Shown piece by piece: positions 36,620 through 45,001 of a stretch of DNA of 64,000 nt. The stretch comes from Nocardioides rubriscoriae. GTDB lineage: Bacteria > Actinomycetota > Actinomycetes > Propionibacteriales > Nocardioidaceae. The position numbers and the translations under genes were made by a program. The stretch lies in the NCBI RefSeq assembly GCF_008087085.1, contig NZ_VIYJ01000003.1:527154-591153 (forward strand), given 5' to 3'. The notes beneath the pieces were generated by a model that made no database searches, had not been told where the DNA came from, and saw nothing but the letters and a program-made list of their open reading frames with translations. Numbering within the stretch: the first letter of the stretch is position 1; every line of letters begins with the position of its first letter.

Positions 36620-38113
36620 ATGACGACGACGCCCGAGACCCCCGGTCCCGTGACCGGGCACGCCCCCGACGCCGCCCCCGACACCGCCCCCGACGCTGCC
36701 CCCGACTACGGCGTGCTGCGCTGGCTGGTCGCCGCGACGTTCATCGTGATCCTCAACGAGACGATCATGATCAACGCGATCCCGCGCCTGACCACCGAGC
36801 TCGACATCGCCAAGTCGACGGCGCAGTGGCTGACGAGCGCGTTCATGCTGACGATGGCGGTCGTCATCCCGGTCACCGGCTGGTTCCTGCAGCGCGTCAC
36901 CACCCGCCAGGCGTTCGGGGCGGCCATGACGGTCTTCGCCACGGGCACCCTGCTGTGCGGCCTCGCCCCGAGCTTCGAGGTGCTGCTCGCCGGGCGCATC
37001 GTGCAGGCCGCCGGCACCGCCATCATGATGCCGCTGCTGATGACCACCCTGATGACGATCGTGCGCGAGCAGGACCGGGGCCGCGTGATGGGCAACGTCA
37101 CCCTGGCCATGTCGGTCGCACCGGCGCTCGGTCCCACCGTCTCCGGCGTCGTGCTCGACGTCGCCTCCTGGCGCTGGATGTTCTTCCTGGTGCTGCCGGT
37201 CTCGGTGGCCATCGCGCTCGCGGGGCTGCGCCGGCTCACCGACGTCGGCGAGACCCGTCCGGGCGACGTCGACTGGACCAGCGTCGCGCTGTCCGCCCTC
37301 GGCTTCGGCCCGCTCGTCTTCGGCCTGTCCGAGCTCGGCGGTCCCGACGGGGCCACCTGGCGGGCCTGGCTCGCCCTGGGCGTCGGCGTCACGGCGATCG
37401 TCGCGTTCGTGCTGCGCCAGCTGTCGCTGCAGCGCACCGGCACCCCGCTGCTCGACCTGCGGACCCTGCGCCACCGCACCTTCACCATCGGGCTGCTGCT
37501 GATGTCGGTCGCGTTCATGGCGATGCTCGGCTCGATGATCCTGCTGCCCTTCTACCTGCAGGACGTGCACGGCCTCGACGAGCTCCGCTCGGGGCTGATG
37601 GTGATGCCCGGTGGTCTCGCGATGGGCCTGCTGGGCCCACAGGTCGGCAAGATCTACGACCGGGTCGGCGGCCGGCCGCTGCTGGTGCCCGGCGCCGTGG
37701 GCATCCTGGCCGCGTTGACACTCCTCACCCAGGTGACGGCCGAGCAGTCGGTGTGGCTGGTGCTGCCGGTCCACGTGCTGCTGATGGTGTCGCTGGCGCT
37801 GGTCTTCACCCCGGTGTTCACCCTGAGCCTCGGGTCGCTGCCGCCCCACCTCTACTCCCACGGCAGCTCCACGCTCGGCGCGCTGCAGCAGGTCGCCGCG
37901 GCCGCCGGTACGGCGATCGTCGTCGCCGTGCTGACCGCCCGGTCGACCTCGCTGCTGGACTCGGGCTCCGACGGGGTGCACGCCCTGGTCGGCGGGATGC
38001 GGTGGGGCTTCGGCGTCGGCGCGGTGCTCGGCGTCGCCGTGCTGGTGCTCGCGCTCCTGATGCCGGGGCGGGTCACGGCACAGGACGGGGCGGGTGTGCC
38101 CGCCGTCCACTGA
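36620..38113 (+). CDS. DHA2-family (EmrB/QacA-like) MFS efflux transporter
   Basis: A 497-residue protein with about 14 hydrophobic segments. FIVILNETIMINAIPRLTTELDIAKSTAQWLTSAFMLTMAVVIPVTGWF is the first-helix signature of the DHA2 drug:H+ antiporters. GRIVQAAGTAIMMPLLMT carries motif B, and VAPALGPTVSGVVLDVASWRWMFFLVLPV is the antiporter motif C region. The N-terminal 30 residues hold a repeated APDxAPD element. The substrate is unknown. No regulator is adjacent except the AraC-DinB gene 1.5 kb upstream. Confidence 0.9.
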   Translation: MTTTPETPGPVTGHAPDAAPDTAPDAAPDYGVLRWLVAATFIVILNETIMINAIPRLTTELDIAKSTAQWLTSAFMLTMAVVIPVTGWFLQRVTTRQAFGAAMTVFATGTLLCGLAPSFEVLLAGRIVQAAGTAIMMPLLMTTLMTIVREQDRGRVMGNVTLAMSVAPALGPTVSGVVLDVASWRWMFFLVLPVSVAIALAGLRRLTDVGETRPGDVDWTSVALSALGFGPLVFGLSELGGPDGATWRAWLALGVGVTAIVAFVLRQLSLQRTGTPLLDLRTLRHRTFTIGLLLMSVAFMAMLGSMILLPFYLQDVHGLDELRSGLMVMPGGLAMGLLGPQVGKIYDRVGGRPLLVPGAVGILAALTLLTQVTAEQSVWLVLPVHVLLMVSLALVFTPVFTLSLGSLPPHLYSHGSSTLGALQQVAAAAGTAIVVAVLTARSTSLLDSGSDGVHALVGGMRWGFGVGAVLGVAVLVLALLMPGRVTAQDGAGVPAVH

Positions 38114-38159
38114 GCGGCGGTCCCCCCGGGTGGTCCGCCCGGCCCCTACGCTCAGCGGC

Positions 38160-38969
38160 ATGACGCTGCCCTCCCCTGCGCCCGACCGCACCGCCGTCGT
38201 CACCGGGGCCTCCTCAGGCATCGGCGCCGAGATCGCCCGCCAGCTGGCCCGCCGCGGCCACGGTGTCACCCTCGTGGCCCGGTCGGTCGCCAAGCTCGAG
38301 GCACTCGCGACCGAGCTGCGTGGCGAGGGCGTGCGGGTCGAGGTCATCGCCGCCGACCTCACCGACCGCGGTGCCCGGGCCGGGCTCCTCGGCGCGATCG
38401 AGGGTCGCGGGCTGACCGCCGAGGTCCTGGTCAACAACGCCGGTCACTCCACCCTCGGCCCGGTCGCCGCGTCCGACCCGGTCGCCGAGATGGGGATGGT
38501 CGAGCTCGACGTGATGGCCGTGGTCGACCTGTGCTCGCGGTTCCTGCCCGGGATGGTCGCGCGGGGTCGGGGCGGCGTGCTCAACGTCGCGTCGACGGCG
38601 GCCTTCCAGCCGCTGCCCGGTCAGGCCGGGTACGGCGCGTCGAAGGTGTTCGTCCTCTCCTACACCCAGAGCCTGGCCGGCGAGCTCAAGGGCACCGGCG
38701 TCACCGCGACCACCCTGTGCCCGGGACCGGTCGAGACCGGGTTCGGCGAGCGCGCCGGCTTCACCGACGAGGAGGCCAAGGCCGCGCTCCCGCCGGTGAT
38801 GTGGGTCTCGGCGACCGAGGTCGCCCGGGTCGGCGTCGAGGGCCTCGACAAGGGCCGCCTGGTCGTCATCCCCGGCACCGCCAACCGGGTCGCCGCCGCG
38901 GTCTCCCAGGTCACCCCCCGCTCGCTGCTGCTGCCGTTGCTGACCCGCAGCCACCCCGGGCTGAAGTAG
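38160..38969 (+). CDS. Short-chain dehydrogenase/reductase
   Basis: A 269-residue classical SDR. Cofactor motif TGASSGIG (15-22), NNAG (92-95), Ser145 and the catalytic YGASK (158-162) are intact. LVARSVAKLEAL after the second strand, with Arg, suggests NADP(H). After the Rossmann core comes a C-terminal extension with a hydrophobic end (VAAAVSQVTPRSLLLPLLTRS), which may touch the membrane, as in DltE/YqjQ-like SDRs. The ATG is seven bases after TACGCT (38147-38152). Substrate unknown. Confidence 0.88.
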   Translation: MTLPSPAPDRTAVVTGASSGIGAEIARQLARRGHGVTLVARSVAKLEALATELRGEGVRVEVIAADLTDRGARAGLLGAIEGRGLTAEVLVNNAGHSTLGPVAASDPVAEMGMVELDVMAVVDLCSRFLPGMVARGRGGVLNVASTAAFQPLPGQAGYGASKVFVLSYTQSLAGELKGTGVTATTLCPGPVETGFGERAGFTDEEAKAALPPVMWVSATEVARVGVEGLDKGRLVVIPGTANRVAAAVSQVTPRSLLLPLLTRSHPGLK

Positions 38970-38991
38970 CGACCTCGGTACGGTGGACCGC

Positions 38992-39642
38992 GTGAGCAGC
39001 ACCGCCGACCAGACGACCTGGACCGAGATCAGCGACGTCGACGGCCTCGTCGCCCTGCTCGGTGAACCCCACCCCCGCGCGCGCGACAAGGGAAGGGCGG
39101 CCCTGCTCGACGTCGACCGGCTGTGGCTGGCCGCGTCGCCGTTCTGCGTGATGGCCACCGCCGACGCCGACGGCCGGTGCGACGCCTCGCCCAAGGGCGA
39201 CCCGGCCGGGCAGCTGGTCCACGTGCTCGACGACACGACGATCGCCCTGGCCGAGCGACCCGGCAACAAGCGCGCCGACGGTTACAAGAACATCCTGGCC
39301 AACCCCCACGTCGGGCTCCACTTCCTCATCCCCGGGCGCGGCGACACCCTGCGGGTCAACGGCCGCGCCCGGCTGGTGTCCGACGCGCCGTTCTTCGACG
39401 AGATGGTCGTCAAGGGCCACCGCCCGCTGCTGGCGGTCGTCGTCGACGTCGAGGAGGTCTTCTTCCACTGCGCCAAGGCGTTCATGAGGTCGGGGCTGTG
39501 GCAGCCCGAGACCTGGGACGCCGACGGTGTCGTGCCCCGCCGCGCGGTGATCGCCCACGACGTCGAGGCCAGCGAGCTGTCGCTCGCCGAGCTCGACGAC
39601 TACTACCGCCCCGAGAACTACGGCCAGGGCCTCTACTCGTGA
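38992..39642 (+). CDS. PPOX-type FMN-binding flavoprotein
   Basis: A 216-residue split-barrel protein of the pyridoxamine-phosphate-oxidase superfamily (MSMEG_1061-like, FMN-dependent). The core is FCVMATADADGRCDASPKGDPAGQLVHVLDDTTIALAERPGNKRADGYKNILANPHVGLHFLIPG, where RPGNKRADGYKNI is the phosphate-binding part, and HCAKAFMRSGLW follows. The GTG is seven bases after TACGGT (38979-38984), so a leaderless start is favoured over a GTG nine bases upstream. Its end overlaps dapF by four bases, an odd partner for lysine synthesis. Confidence 0.85.
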   Translation: MSSTADQTTWTEISDVDGLVALLGEPHPRARDKGRAALLDVDRLWLAASPFCVMATADADGRCDASPKGDPAGQLVHVLDDTTIALAERPGNKRADGYKNILANPHVGLHFLIPGRGDTLRVNGRARLVSDAPFFDEMVVKGHRPLLAVVVDVEEVFFHCAKAFMRSGLWQPETWDADGVVPRRAVIAHDVEASELSLAELDDYYRPENYGQGLYS

Positions 39643-40430
39643 GCGCGACGAGCTACCCGTTCCTCAAGGGCCACGGCACCCACAACGACTTCGTCCTGCT
39701 GCCCGACCACGACCAGGCGCTGCACGGCGACCTCGACGCCGCACGGGTCCGCGCGCTGTGCGACCGGCGGGGAGGCCTCGGCGGCGACGGCGTGCTGCGT
39801 GTCGTGCGCAACGACGGCCGGTGGTTCATGGACTACCGCAACGCCGACGGCTCGATCGCCGAGATGTGCGGCAACGGCATCCGGGTCTTCGCCCTCCACC
39901 TGGTCCAGGAGGGCCTGGCCGAGAGCGGTGCTCCGTTCGAGGTCGACACCCGCGACGGCGTCAAGGTCGTCACTGTCGACGGCGACCAGGTCACCGTCGA
40001 CATGGGGGTGCCGCGGGTGCTCGGCGAGACCGAGGTCTCCGTGGGCGAGCGCACCTGGACGGCCACCCACGTCGACGTCGGCAACCCCCACGCCGTCGCC
40101 TTCGTCGACGACCTCGCCGACGCCGGCGCGCTGCTCGAGGCGCCGTCGTACGACGCGGAGGTCTATCCCTACGGCGTCAACGTCGAGTTCGTCGTACGCC
40201 GCGGCGAGGGTGACGTGGCGATGCGGGTCCACGAGCGCGGCTCGGGCGAGACGCAGGCCTGCGGCACCGGTGCGTGCGCCGTCGCGGTCGCGGCGATGCC
40301 GGGGGAGGGCGAGATGACCTGCCGGGTCGAGCAGCCCGGCGGCACGGTCACGATCAGCCGCACCGCCGAGGGCCGGGTGCTGATGCGCGGACCGGCCGTC
40401 ATCGTGGCGCGGGGTTCGACCTCGCTCTGA
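39639..40430 (+). CDS. dapF: Diaminopimelate epimerase
   Basis: A 263-residue enzyme that interconverts LL- and meso-diaminopimelate for lysine and peptidoglycan. The two catalytic cysteines are Cys77 (EMCGNGIR) and Cys208 (ACGTGACA), in the two pseudosymmetric halves. GHGTHNDFV replaces the usual KGHGTxNDF start with no loss of the core. The GTG overlaps the PPOX stop (GTGA). The length is slightly short compared with enterobacterial enzymes (about 275) but typical for actinobacteria. hflX follows 5 kb downstream, the remainder of the mycobacterial miaA-dapF-hflX run. Confidence 0.95.
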   Translation: MSATSYPFLKGHGTHNDFVLLPDHDQALHGDLDAARVRALCDRRGGLGGDGVLRVVRNDGRWFMDYRNADGSIAEMCGNGIRVFALHLVQEGLAESGAPFEVDTRDGVKVVTVDGDQVTVDMGVPRVLGETEVSVGERTWTATHVDVGNPHAVAFVDDLADAGALLEAPSYDAEVYPYGVNVEFVVRRGEGDVAMRVHERGSGETQACGTGACAVAVAAMPGEGEMTCRVEQPGGTVTISRTAEGRVLMRGPAVIVARGSTSL

Positions 40431-40498
40431 GGACCACCGTGAGCCGCAGGCCTCCCGCCACCCGGCCGGACCGGCGCAGCCGGCGTGCTCACAGACGC

Positions 40499-40528
40499 TG
40501 ACACCATCGGTGTCACGGTTGCTATGCT
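40499..40528 (+). promoter_or_regulatory. Operator-promoter of the SDR at 40536
   Basis: TGACACC-ATC-GGTGTCA (40499-40515) is a perfect dyad lying exactly where the -35 element of the -10 box TATGCT (40523-40528) would be. The start codon follows the box by seven bases. This is the structure of a repressor-controlled leaderless promoter, for example by a TetR-type regulator of acyl-CoA metabolism. The regulator is not in the window. Confidence 0.6.
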
Positions 40529-40535
40529 CCGCGGC

Positions 40536-41312
40536 ATGGACCTCAGTGGATCTTCTGCCCTCGTCACCGGCGGCGCCTCCGGCATCGGTGCCGCGGCCGC
40601 CCGCCAGCTCGCCGCCCTCGGGGTCACCGTCGTGGTGGCCGACCTCCAGGCCGACAAGGGCGAGGCCCTGGCCGAGGAGATCAAGGGCGTCTTCGCCCAC
40701 GTCGACGTCACCAACACCGAGCAGATCGCCGGCGCCGTCAAGGCCGCCGCCGACATCGCGCCGTTGCGTGCGGTCGTCAACTCGGCCGGCATCGGCTGGG
40801 CCCAGCGCACCATCGGTCGCGACGGCCAGCTCGAGTCGGCCCACTCGCTGGAGGCCTTCACCAAGGTCATCGCGATCAACCTGATCGGCACCTTCGACGT
40901 CGTGCGCCAGGCCGCCACCGTGATGAGCCAGAACGAGCCCGACGCCGACGGCTGCCGCGGCGCCATCGTCAACCTCGCCTCGGTCGCCGCCTTCGACGGC
41001 CAGATCGGCCAGGCGTCCTACTCCGCCTCCAAGGGCGGCGTCGTCGGCATGACCCTCCCGGTCGCCCGCGACCTGTCGGCCTCCGGCATCCGCCTCAACA
41101 CCGTCGCTCCCGGCCTCATCGACACCCCGATCTACGGCGAGGGCCCCGACTCCGAGGCGTTCAAGGCCAACCTCGGCTCCAACGTGCTGTTCCCCAAGCG
41201 CCTCGGCACCGGCGACGAGCTGGCCTCGATGGTCATCGAATGCCTCACCAACTCCTACATGAACGGCGAGACCGTCCGCCTCGACGGCGGCATCCGGATG
41301 CCCCCGAAGTGA
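40536..41312 (+). CDS. SDR, 3-hydroxyacyl-CoA dehydrogenase-like (HSD17B10 type)
   Basis: A 258-residue classical SDR with TGGASGIG (11-18), VVADLQADKG after the second strand (Asp36 predicts NAD use), NSAG (82-85), Ser149 and YSASK (162-166). AGIGWAQRTIGRDGQLESAHSLEAFTKVIAINLIGTFDVVRQAA and the long GEGPDSEAFKANLGSNVLFPKRLGTGDELASMV C-terminal part match type-II 3-hydroxyacyl-CoA dehydrogenases of fatty-acid degradation. The dyad over the promoter suggests that it is induced by a metabolite. It stands alone, followed by family 1 palindromes. Confidence 0.88.
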   Translation: MDLSGSSALVTGGASGIGAAAARQLAALGVTVVVADLQADKGEALAEEIKGVFAHVDVTNTEQIAGAVKAAADIAPLRAVVNSAGIGWAQRTIGRDGQLESAHSLEAFTKVIAINLIGTFDVVRQAATVMSQNEPDADGCRGAIVNLASVAAFDGQIGQASYSASKGGVVGMTLPVARDLSASGIRLNTVAPGLIDTPIYGEGPDSEAFKANLGSNVLFPKRLGTGDELASMVIECLTNSYMNGETVRLDGGIRMPPK

Positions 41313-41320
41313 CCCCCTGA

Positions 41321-41396
41321 CGCCGACCCGTCGCGTCTACGCGACGGGTCGGCGCCAAGAACAGGTCGACCCGTCGCGTCTACGCGACGGGTCGAC
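41321..41396. repeat. Paired intergenic palindromes (family 1, site C)
   Basis: Perfect inverted repeats 41321-41354 (arms CGCCGACCCGTCGCGT / ACGCGACGGGTCGGCG around CT) and 41365-41396 (arms GTCGACCCGTCGCGT / ACGCGACGGGTCGAC around CT), ten bases apart. They fill the gap between two convergent genes. At site A the centre is AG and here it is CT, the reverse complement, so the unit is inserted in the opposite orientation. Confidence 0.9.
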
Positions 41397-41409
41397 GTGT
41401 TGGTGGGCG

Positions 41410-43746
41410 TCAGCAGGGGAGGTGGAGGGTGCGGTCGCCGCTGAGGCGGTAGGTGCGGGTGCCGTCGGGCAGTTGCTCGAGGCGCAGGACGACCGGGCCG
41501 TCGGTGCGCACGCGCACGGTGCCGCAGCGCAGCCCGGCGCGCGCCATGTCGACGCCGATGCGGGCGACGTTGGCGAGGTCGAGGCGCAGCACCCGCCCGA
41601 TCGGCAGGGCGGCGCCGGGTGCCCAGGTGAGCTCCTCGCGCAGGGCCGGCAGGGGGGAGGCCACCGGCGTCGGACCGGTGCGCACGACGCGGTGCGCGCG
41701 TCCGGGCAGGGCCGTCGACGTCGCCCGCACCCGCGCCAGCGACCCGGGGGTCGAGCGTCGGGCGGCCAGGCCGGAGGTCCAGTAGGCGGTGGTCACCCCG
41801 ATCCCCAGGCCCGGCCGGGTCAGCGCCGGACGCCAGGTGTAGTCGACGTCGCGCGGACGGCGTACGACGTGGGGGCGGCCGAGGCCGTAGACGACGGTGT
41901 CGAAGCGGTCCTGGGTCGCCCAGGCGAGGTGGTCCTCGCCGGGGTAGCGCACGAAGCGGTGACGCAGGCCGAGGTCGTCTAAGCGGCCGACCTGGGCCTC
42001 GACCGAGGTGAACGGCACGAGCTGGTCGACGGTGCCCTGGCCGATGCGGTAGGGCAGGTGCCGGGCGTTGCCCAGCAGGGCCGCGGTGGAGCCGTCGCTC
42101 GTGCACGGGCCCCCGAAGGCGGGGTTGGTCAGGGTGTCGCCGTCCAGCGAGATCCCGCACCGCGGCGGGCCGGCGAGAGTCACGGCCGCGGCGTACAGGT
42201 CGGGGTGGGCCAGGCCCAGGTGGTAGGTCGCCCAGCCGCCCATCGAGTAGCCGGTGATGACCGTGCGCGCCGGGTCGAGGGTGTAGGCCTCGGCGGCCTG
42301 GCGCCACACCGACCAGTAGTCGACCTCGGCCTCGTCGAAGTACCACCCGTCCGGGCCGTGGCCCAGGGTGCTGGCGCAGACCGACCCGCGGCGCTCGCAC
42401 AGCTGCTGCAGCAGGCGGGGGTCGTAGGCGGCGTACTGGTTGTGGTTGACGTCGAGCGAGTGCAGGATCCACGTCAGCGGGGCCGGACGGTCGGGGCGGT
42501 AGGTGCTCGGGACGTAGACGGCGTAGGGCTGGATGCGCCCGAGCACGTTGGGCTCGCCGTCGCCGGCGCCGCTGGTGACGGCGTTGGCGACGACGCCCTG
42601 GCCCAGGGACAGCAGCGAGACGTACCACCGGTTGCTGCTGCCTCGGACCAGCGGCTCGCGGGTGCTGCGCCGGGCGCCCAGCGCGCCCCAGTCGACCCCG
42701 CGGGCGAACGCCGAGACGTCGCCGTCGGCGAGTGCGTCGGCCTGCGCGTCCTCGGACCAGAAGTTGCCGGTGACGAACCGGGCCAGGCCGTCGACGCCGA
42801 GCTGGCCGAGCACCGGGTCGCCCGCGGCCAGGGCCTGGACCGCGGCGACCTGGGCCGTCGTACGGCTGGTGACGACGACGGGCTTCTCCTGGCGCACGGT
42901 GCGGAAGGCGACGTTGTAGGGGCGGGCCCCGGCGACCTGCGGCAGCCCGGCCACCAGCGCCGGCGCCATCGACCGACCGTCGGCGCTGGCGAGGCCGGTG
43001 GCCAGGCGCACCGTCCAGCGGCCCGACACCGGCAGCAGCGTACGCGGCACGCGGACCACGAAGCTGCGGGCGGCCCGGTCGACGGTGAGGCGTCCACCGC
43101 GGGCGGCGACGTCGGTGACGCGGCCCGTGCGCAGGTCGTGCAGCCACGCGCCGCGGCTGGAGACCACCAGCGCCGTGTCGATGCCCGGCGAGGTCACCCC
43201 GGTGGCGGCGGGCCACTGCGAGGTGCCGGTCGAGGCGCGGGCGTCGGTGTCGAAGGTCCACACCGCGAGGGGCACGTCGGGGTCGACCAGGGTGTTGAAG
43301 TCGACGCGCCAGTAGGACGCGGACTCGTCGAGCCCGGTCGCGGCGACGAACACGTCCGCACCGTTGCCGCGGCTCGCGCCGGCCGGGTAGCCGTAGCTGC
43401 CCTGGGTCGGGGCGAGCTTGGCGAGGCCCGGCACGGCGAACCCGCCGGGCACCGCGGCGCCGTGGTCGTCGTAGACGAAGTCGGTCCAGTACGACGCCCC
43501 GTCGTGCAGCCGCCCGGTGCCCGACGTGCGCGACAGGCGCTGGGCGAACGGCCAGCCGTGGGGGACGGGCAGCCGGGGCTCGGCCCGCGTCGCGGCTGCT
43601 GGTACGCCGGCGGGCAGGTCGGTCGGACGGCCGGCCGCGGCCACCGGGGCGGGCCGGTCGGCGGCGAGCGCCCCCGCAGGCACGGACAGCAGCGTCGCGA
43701 GGGCCACGGCGAGCGCCGTCGGCAGGGCACGGGTCACACGGGTCAC
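41410..43746 (-). CDS. Large secreted esterase/peptidase-like alpha/beta hydrolase
   Basis: A 778-residue exported protein with a classical signal peptide (about 1-28, ending AGALAA). Residues about 90-270 form a beta-rich module (WRVDFNTLVDPDVPLAVWTFDTDARAS...), as found in glucodextranase/DOMON-like N-domains. The central hydrolase domain has the nucleophile elbow GYSMGGWATY (Ser near 497), and GEDHLAW carries the catalytic His. A C-terminal beta domain ends at Cys778. Two further Cys pairs are likely disulfides. Prolyl-oligopeptidase-like esterases of this build degrade external polymers. GTG 43746 or 43737 may start it. Substrate unknown. Confidence 0.75.
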   Translation of the reverse strand: MTRVTRALPTALAVALATLLSVPAGALAADRPAPVAAAGRPTDLPAGVPAAATRAEPRLPVPHGWPFAQRLSRTSGTGRLHDGASYWTDFVYDDHGAAVPGGFAVPGLAKLAPTQGSYGYPAGASRGNGADVFVAATGLDESASYWRVDFNTLVDPDVPLAVWTFDTDARASTGTSQWPAATGVTSPGIDTALVVSSRGAWLHDLRTGRVTDVAARGGRLTVDRAARSFVVRVPRTLLPVSGRWTVRLATGLASADGRSMAPALVAGLPQVAGARPYNVAFRTVRQEKPVVVTSRTTAQVAAVQALAAGDPVLGQLGVDGLARFVTGNFWSEDAQADALADGDVSAFARGVDWGALGARRSTREPLVRGSSNRWYVSLLSLGQGVVANAVTSGAGDGEPNVLGRIQPYAVYVPSTYRPDRPAPLTWILHSLDVNHNQYAAYDPRLLQQLCERRGSVCASTLGHGPDGWYFDEAEVDYWSVWRQAAEAYTLDPARTVITGYSMGGWATYHLGLAHPDLYAAAVTLAGPPRCGISLDGDTLTNPAFGGPCTSDGSTAALLGNARHLPYRIGQGTVDQLVPFTSVEAQVGRLDDLGLRHRFVRYPGEDHLAWATQDRFDTVVYGLGRPHVVRRPRDVDYTWRPALTRPGLGIGVTTAYWTSGLAARRSTPGSLARVRATSTALPGRAHRVVRTGPTPVASPLPALREELTWAPGAALPIGRVLRLDLANVARIGVDMARAGLRCGTVRVRTDGPVVLRLEQLPDGTRTYRLSGDRTLHLPC

Positions 43747-43831
43747 GCAGGTCCAACGCCGCGACGATCGGGGCGTTACGTGACGACGGTCACCGTCTCG
43801 CTGTACGACCGTCCGCGCGTCCGCCTGCAGC

Positions 43832-44473
43832 TCACTCGGCGAGGTCGGCGCGCTCCTGGGCGGTGTAGGCCGGCATCGGCGCTGCGGCGTCGGTCATCCG
43901 GGCCGCGCGCATCTGGCGGATCTTCTCGCTCTTCTTGCCCATCGCCTCGCGGCCCTTGCCGCGGGCGTAGGTCATCGACTGCGCCGCGGGCACGCCCAGC
44001 GACGCACCCACCTCGACGGCGTCCTGGTCGGCGCCCATGTACATGAACTGCCAGCCCCACTGCTGGGTCTGCTGCTCGACGAGGGTCTTGATCGCCGGGC
44101 CGGTCCACTCCTTGCTGGCGTTCTCGAGCCCGTCGGTCATGATCGCGACGATGACGGTGCCAGGGCGCTGGTCCTCGGGCAGCCGGGCCAGCCCGGTGCC
44201 GGCGTCGGTGATCATCCGGCCCATCGCGTCGTGCAGGGCGGTCATGTTGCGCGGGCGCAGGTCGAGCGGCGGGACGTCGGCGACGTCGCGATCGGCGTAG
44301 ACGACGTCGTACTCGTCGTCGAACTGCGCCAGCGTGACCCGGCACGCACCGGGTGCCTGGCGCTGCTCGTCGACGAAGGCCGCGAAACCGCCCTCGATGT
44401 CGGACTTGATGGTCTGCATCGACCCGCTGCGGTCGAGCAGGAAGTAGAGGTGGGTCAGGGTCTGGTCGGTCAT
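43832..44473 (-). CDS. von Willebrand factor A domain protein
   Basis: A 213-residue cytoplasmic VWA domain. The MIDAS motif DRSGSM (14-19; Asp14, Ser16, Ser18), a conserved Thr in RNMTALHDAMGRM and the late MTDGLEN complete the metal site. There is no signal peptide or membrane segment. The Lys/Arg-rich tail (KGREAMGKKSEKIRQMRAARM) may bind nucleic acid or a partner. It is similar to phage- and TerY-like VWA proteins. The ATG lies one base after the stop of the upstream gene, so the two are cotranscribed and may act together. Confidence 0.85.
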   Translation of the reverse strand: MTDQTLTHLYFLLDRSGSMQTIKSDIEGGFAAFVDEQRQAPGACRVTLAQFDDEYDVVYADRDVADVPPLDLRPRNMTALHDAMGRMITDAGTGLARLPEDQRPGTVIVAIMTDGLENASKEWTGPAIKTLVEQQTQQWGWQFMYMGADQDAVEVGASLGVPAAQSMTYARGKGREAMGKKSEKIRQMRAARMTDAAAPMPAYTAQERADLAE

Positions 44474-44474
44474 G

Positions 44475-44867
44475 TCAGGAGCCTTTCGGGGGCGAGGGGC
44501 GGCGCGCCTTGAAGCGCATCGGGGCGGCGGGCTTGGCCGCCGGTGGAGGGGCGCCGGTCTCGGCGTCGTAACGGGCTCGTTCGACGGCGGCCGCGGTGAC
44601 CCGGCCCTCGTCGTTGGCGTACGGCGCCAGGGCCGGCGTGCGGGCCAGGCGCGGCCCCACGGCGTTCTCCGACAGCCCGGCCTTGGCGCCGGCCGAGCGC
44701 AACGACGCCCGCCGGTGGACCACGGCCTCGGCCAGCTGCGCGTCGATCAGCTCGGCGAGCCGGTCGGCGGCCTCGCGCAGGTGGGGCAGCGCCTCGTCGG
44801 CCTCGAGCTGCTCGGCCGCCGCGAGGGCGTCGCGCAGGGCCTGGATGAGGACGGGGTCGATGGGCAT
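44475..44867 (-). CDS. Helix-turn-helix-like protein paired with VWA protein
   Basis: A 130-residue mainly helical protein: DPVLIQALRDALAAAEQLEADEALPHLREAADRLAELIDAQLAEAVVHRRASLRSAGAKAGLSENAVGPRLART. The stretch AGAKAGLSENAVGPRL looks like a helix-turn-helix. A Pro/Ala/Lys-rich tail follows. The ATG at 44867 is chosen because TATGGT lies six bases upstream, instead of a longer frame beginning at 44903. It precedes the VWA gene by one base. No family recognised; DNA binding is inferred only from the motif. Confidence 0.6.
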   Translation of the reverse strand: MPIDPVLIQALRDALAAAEQLEADEALPHLREAADRLAELIDAQLAEAVVHRRASLRSAGAKAGLSENAVGPRLARTPALAPYANDEGRVTAAAVERARYDAETGAPPPAAKPAAPMRFKARRPSPPKGS

Positions 44868-44938
44868 GCCCTCACCATAGCCGCACAAACTGCGGATACG
44901 CAACTAGTGCGGTTCCGCTGTTGGTGCGGTCCTGCCGG

Positions 44939-45001
44939 GATAGTCCCTGACGCAGATCAAGGATCTGCGCTCCAGATCCTTGATTTTCGTCAGGGACTAT
45001 C
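44939..45001. repeat. Long imperfect hairpin (family 2)
   Basis: Arms of 29 bases (44939-44967 and 44973-45001) with two mismatches around a five-base loop. The ends are GATAGTCCCTGACG and its complement. The inner part holds a smaller dyad, CAGATC-AAG-GATCTG. It covers the stop codon of the kinase gene (TAG at 44997-44999), so it may terminate that gene. The ends and the flanks match the palindrome at 26009-26054. Confidence 0.8.
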
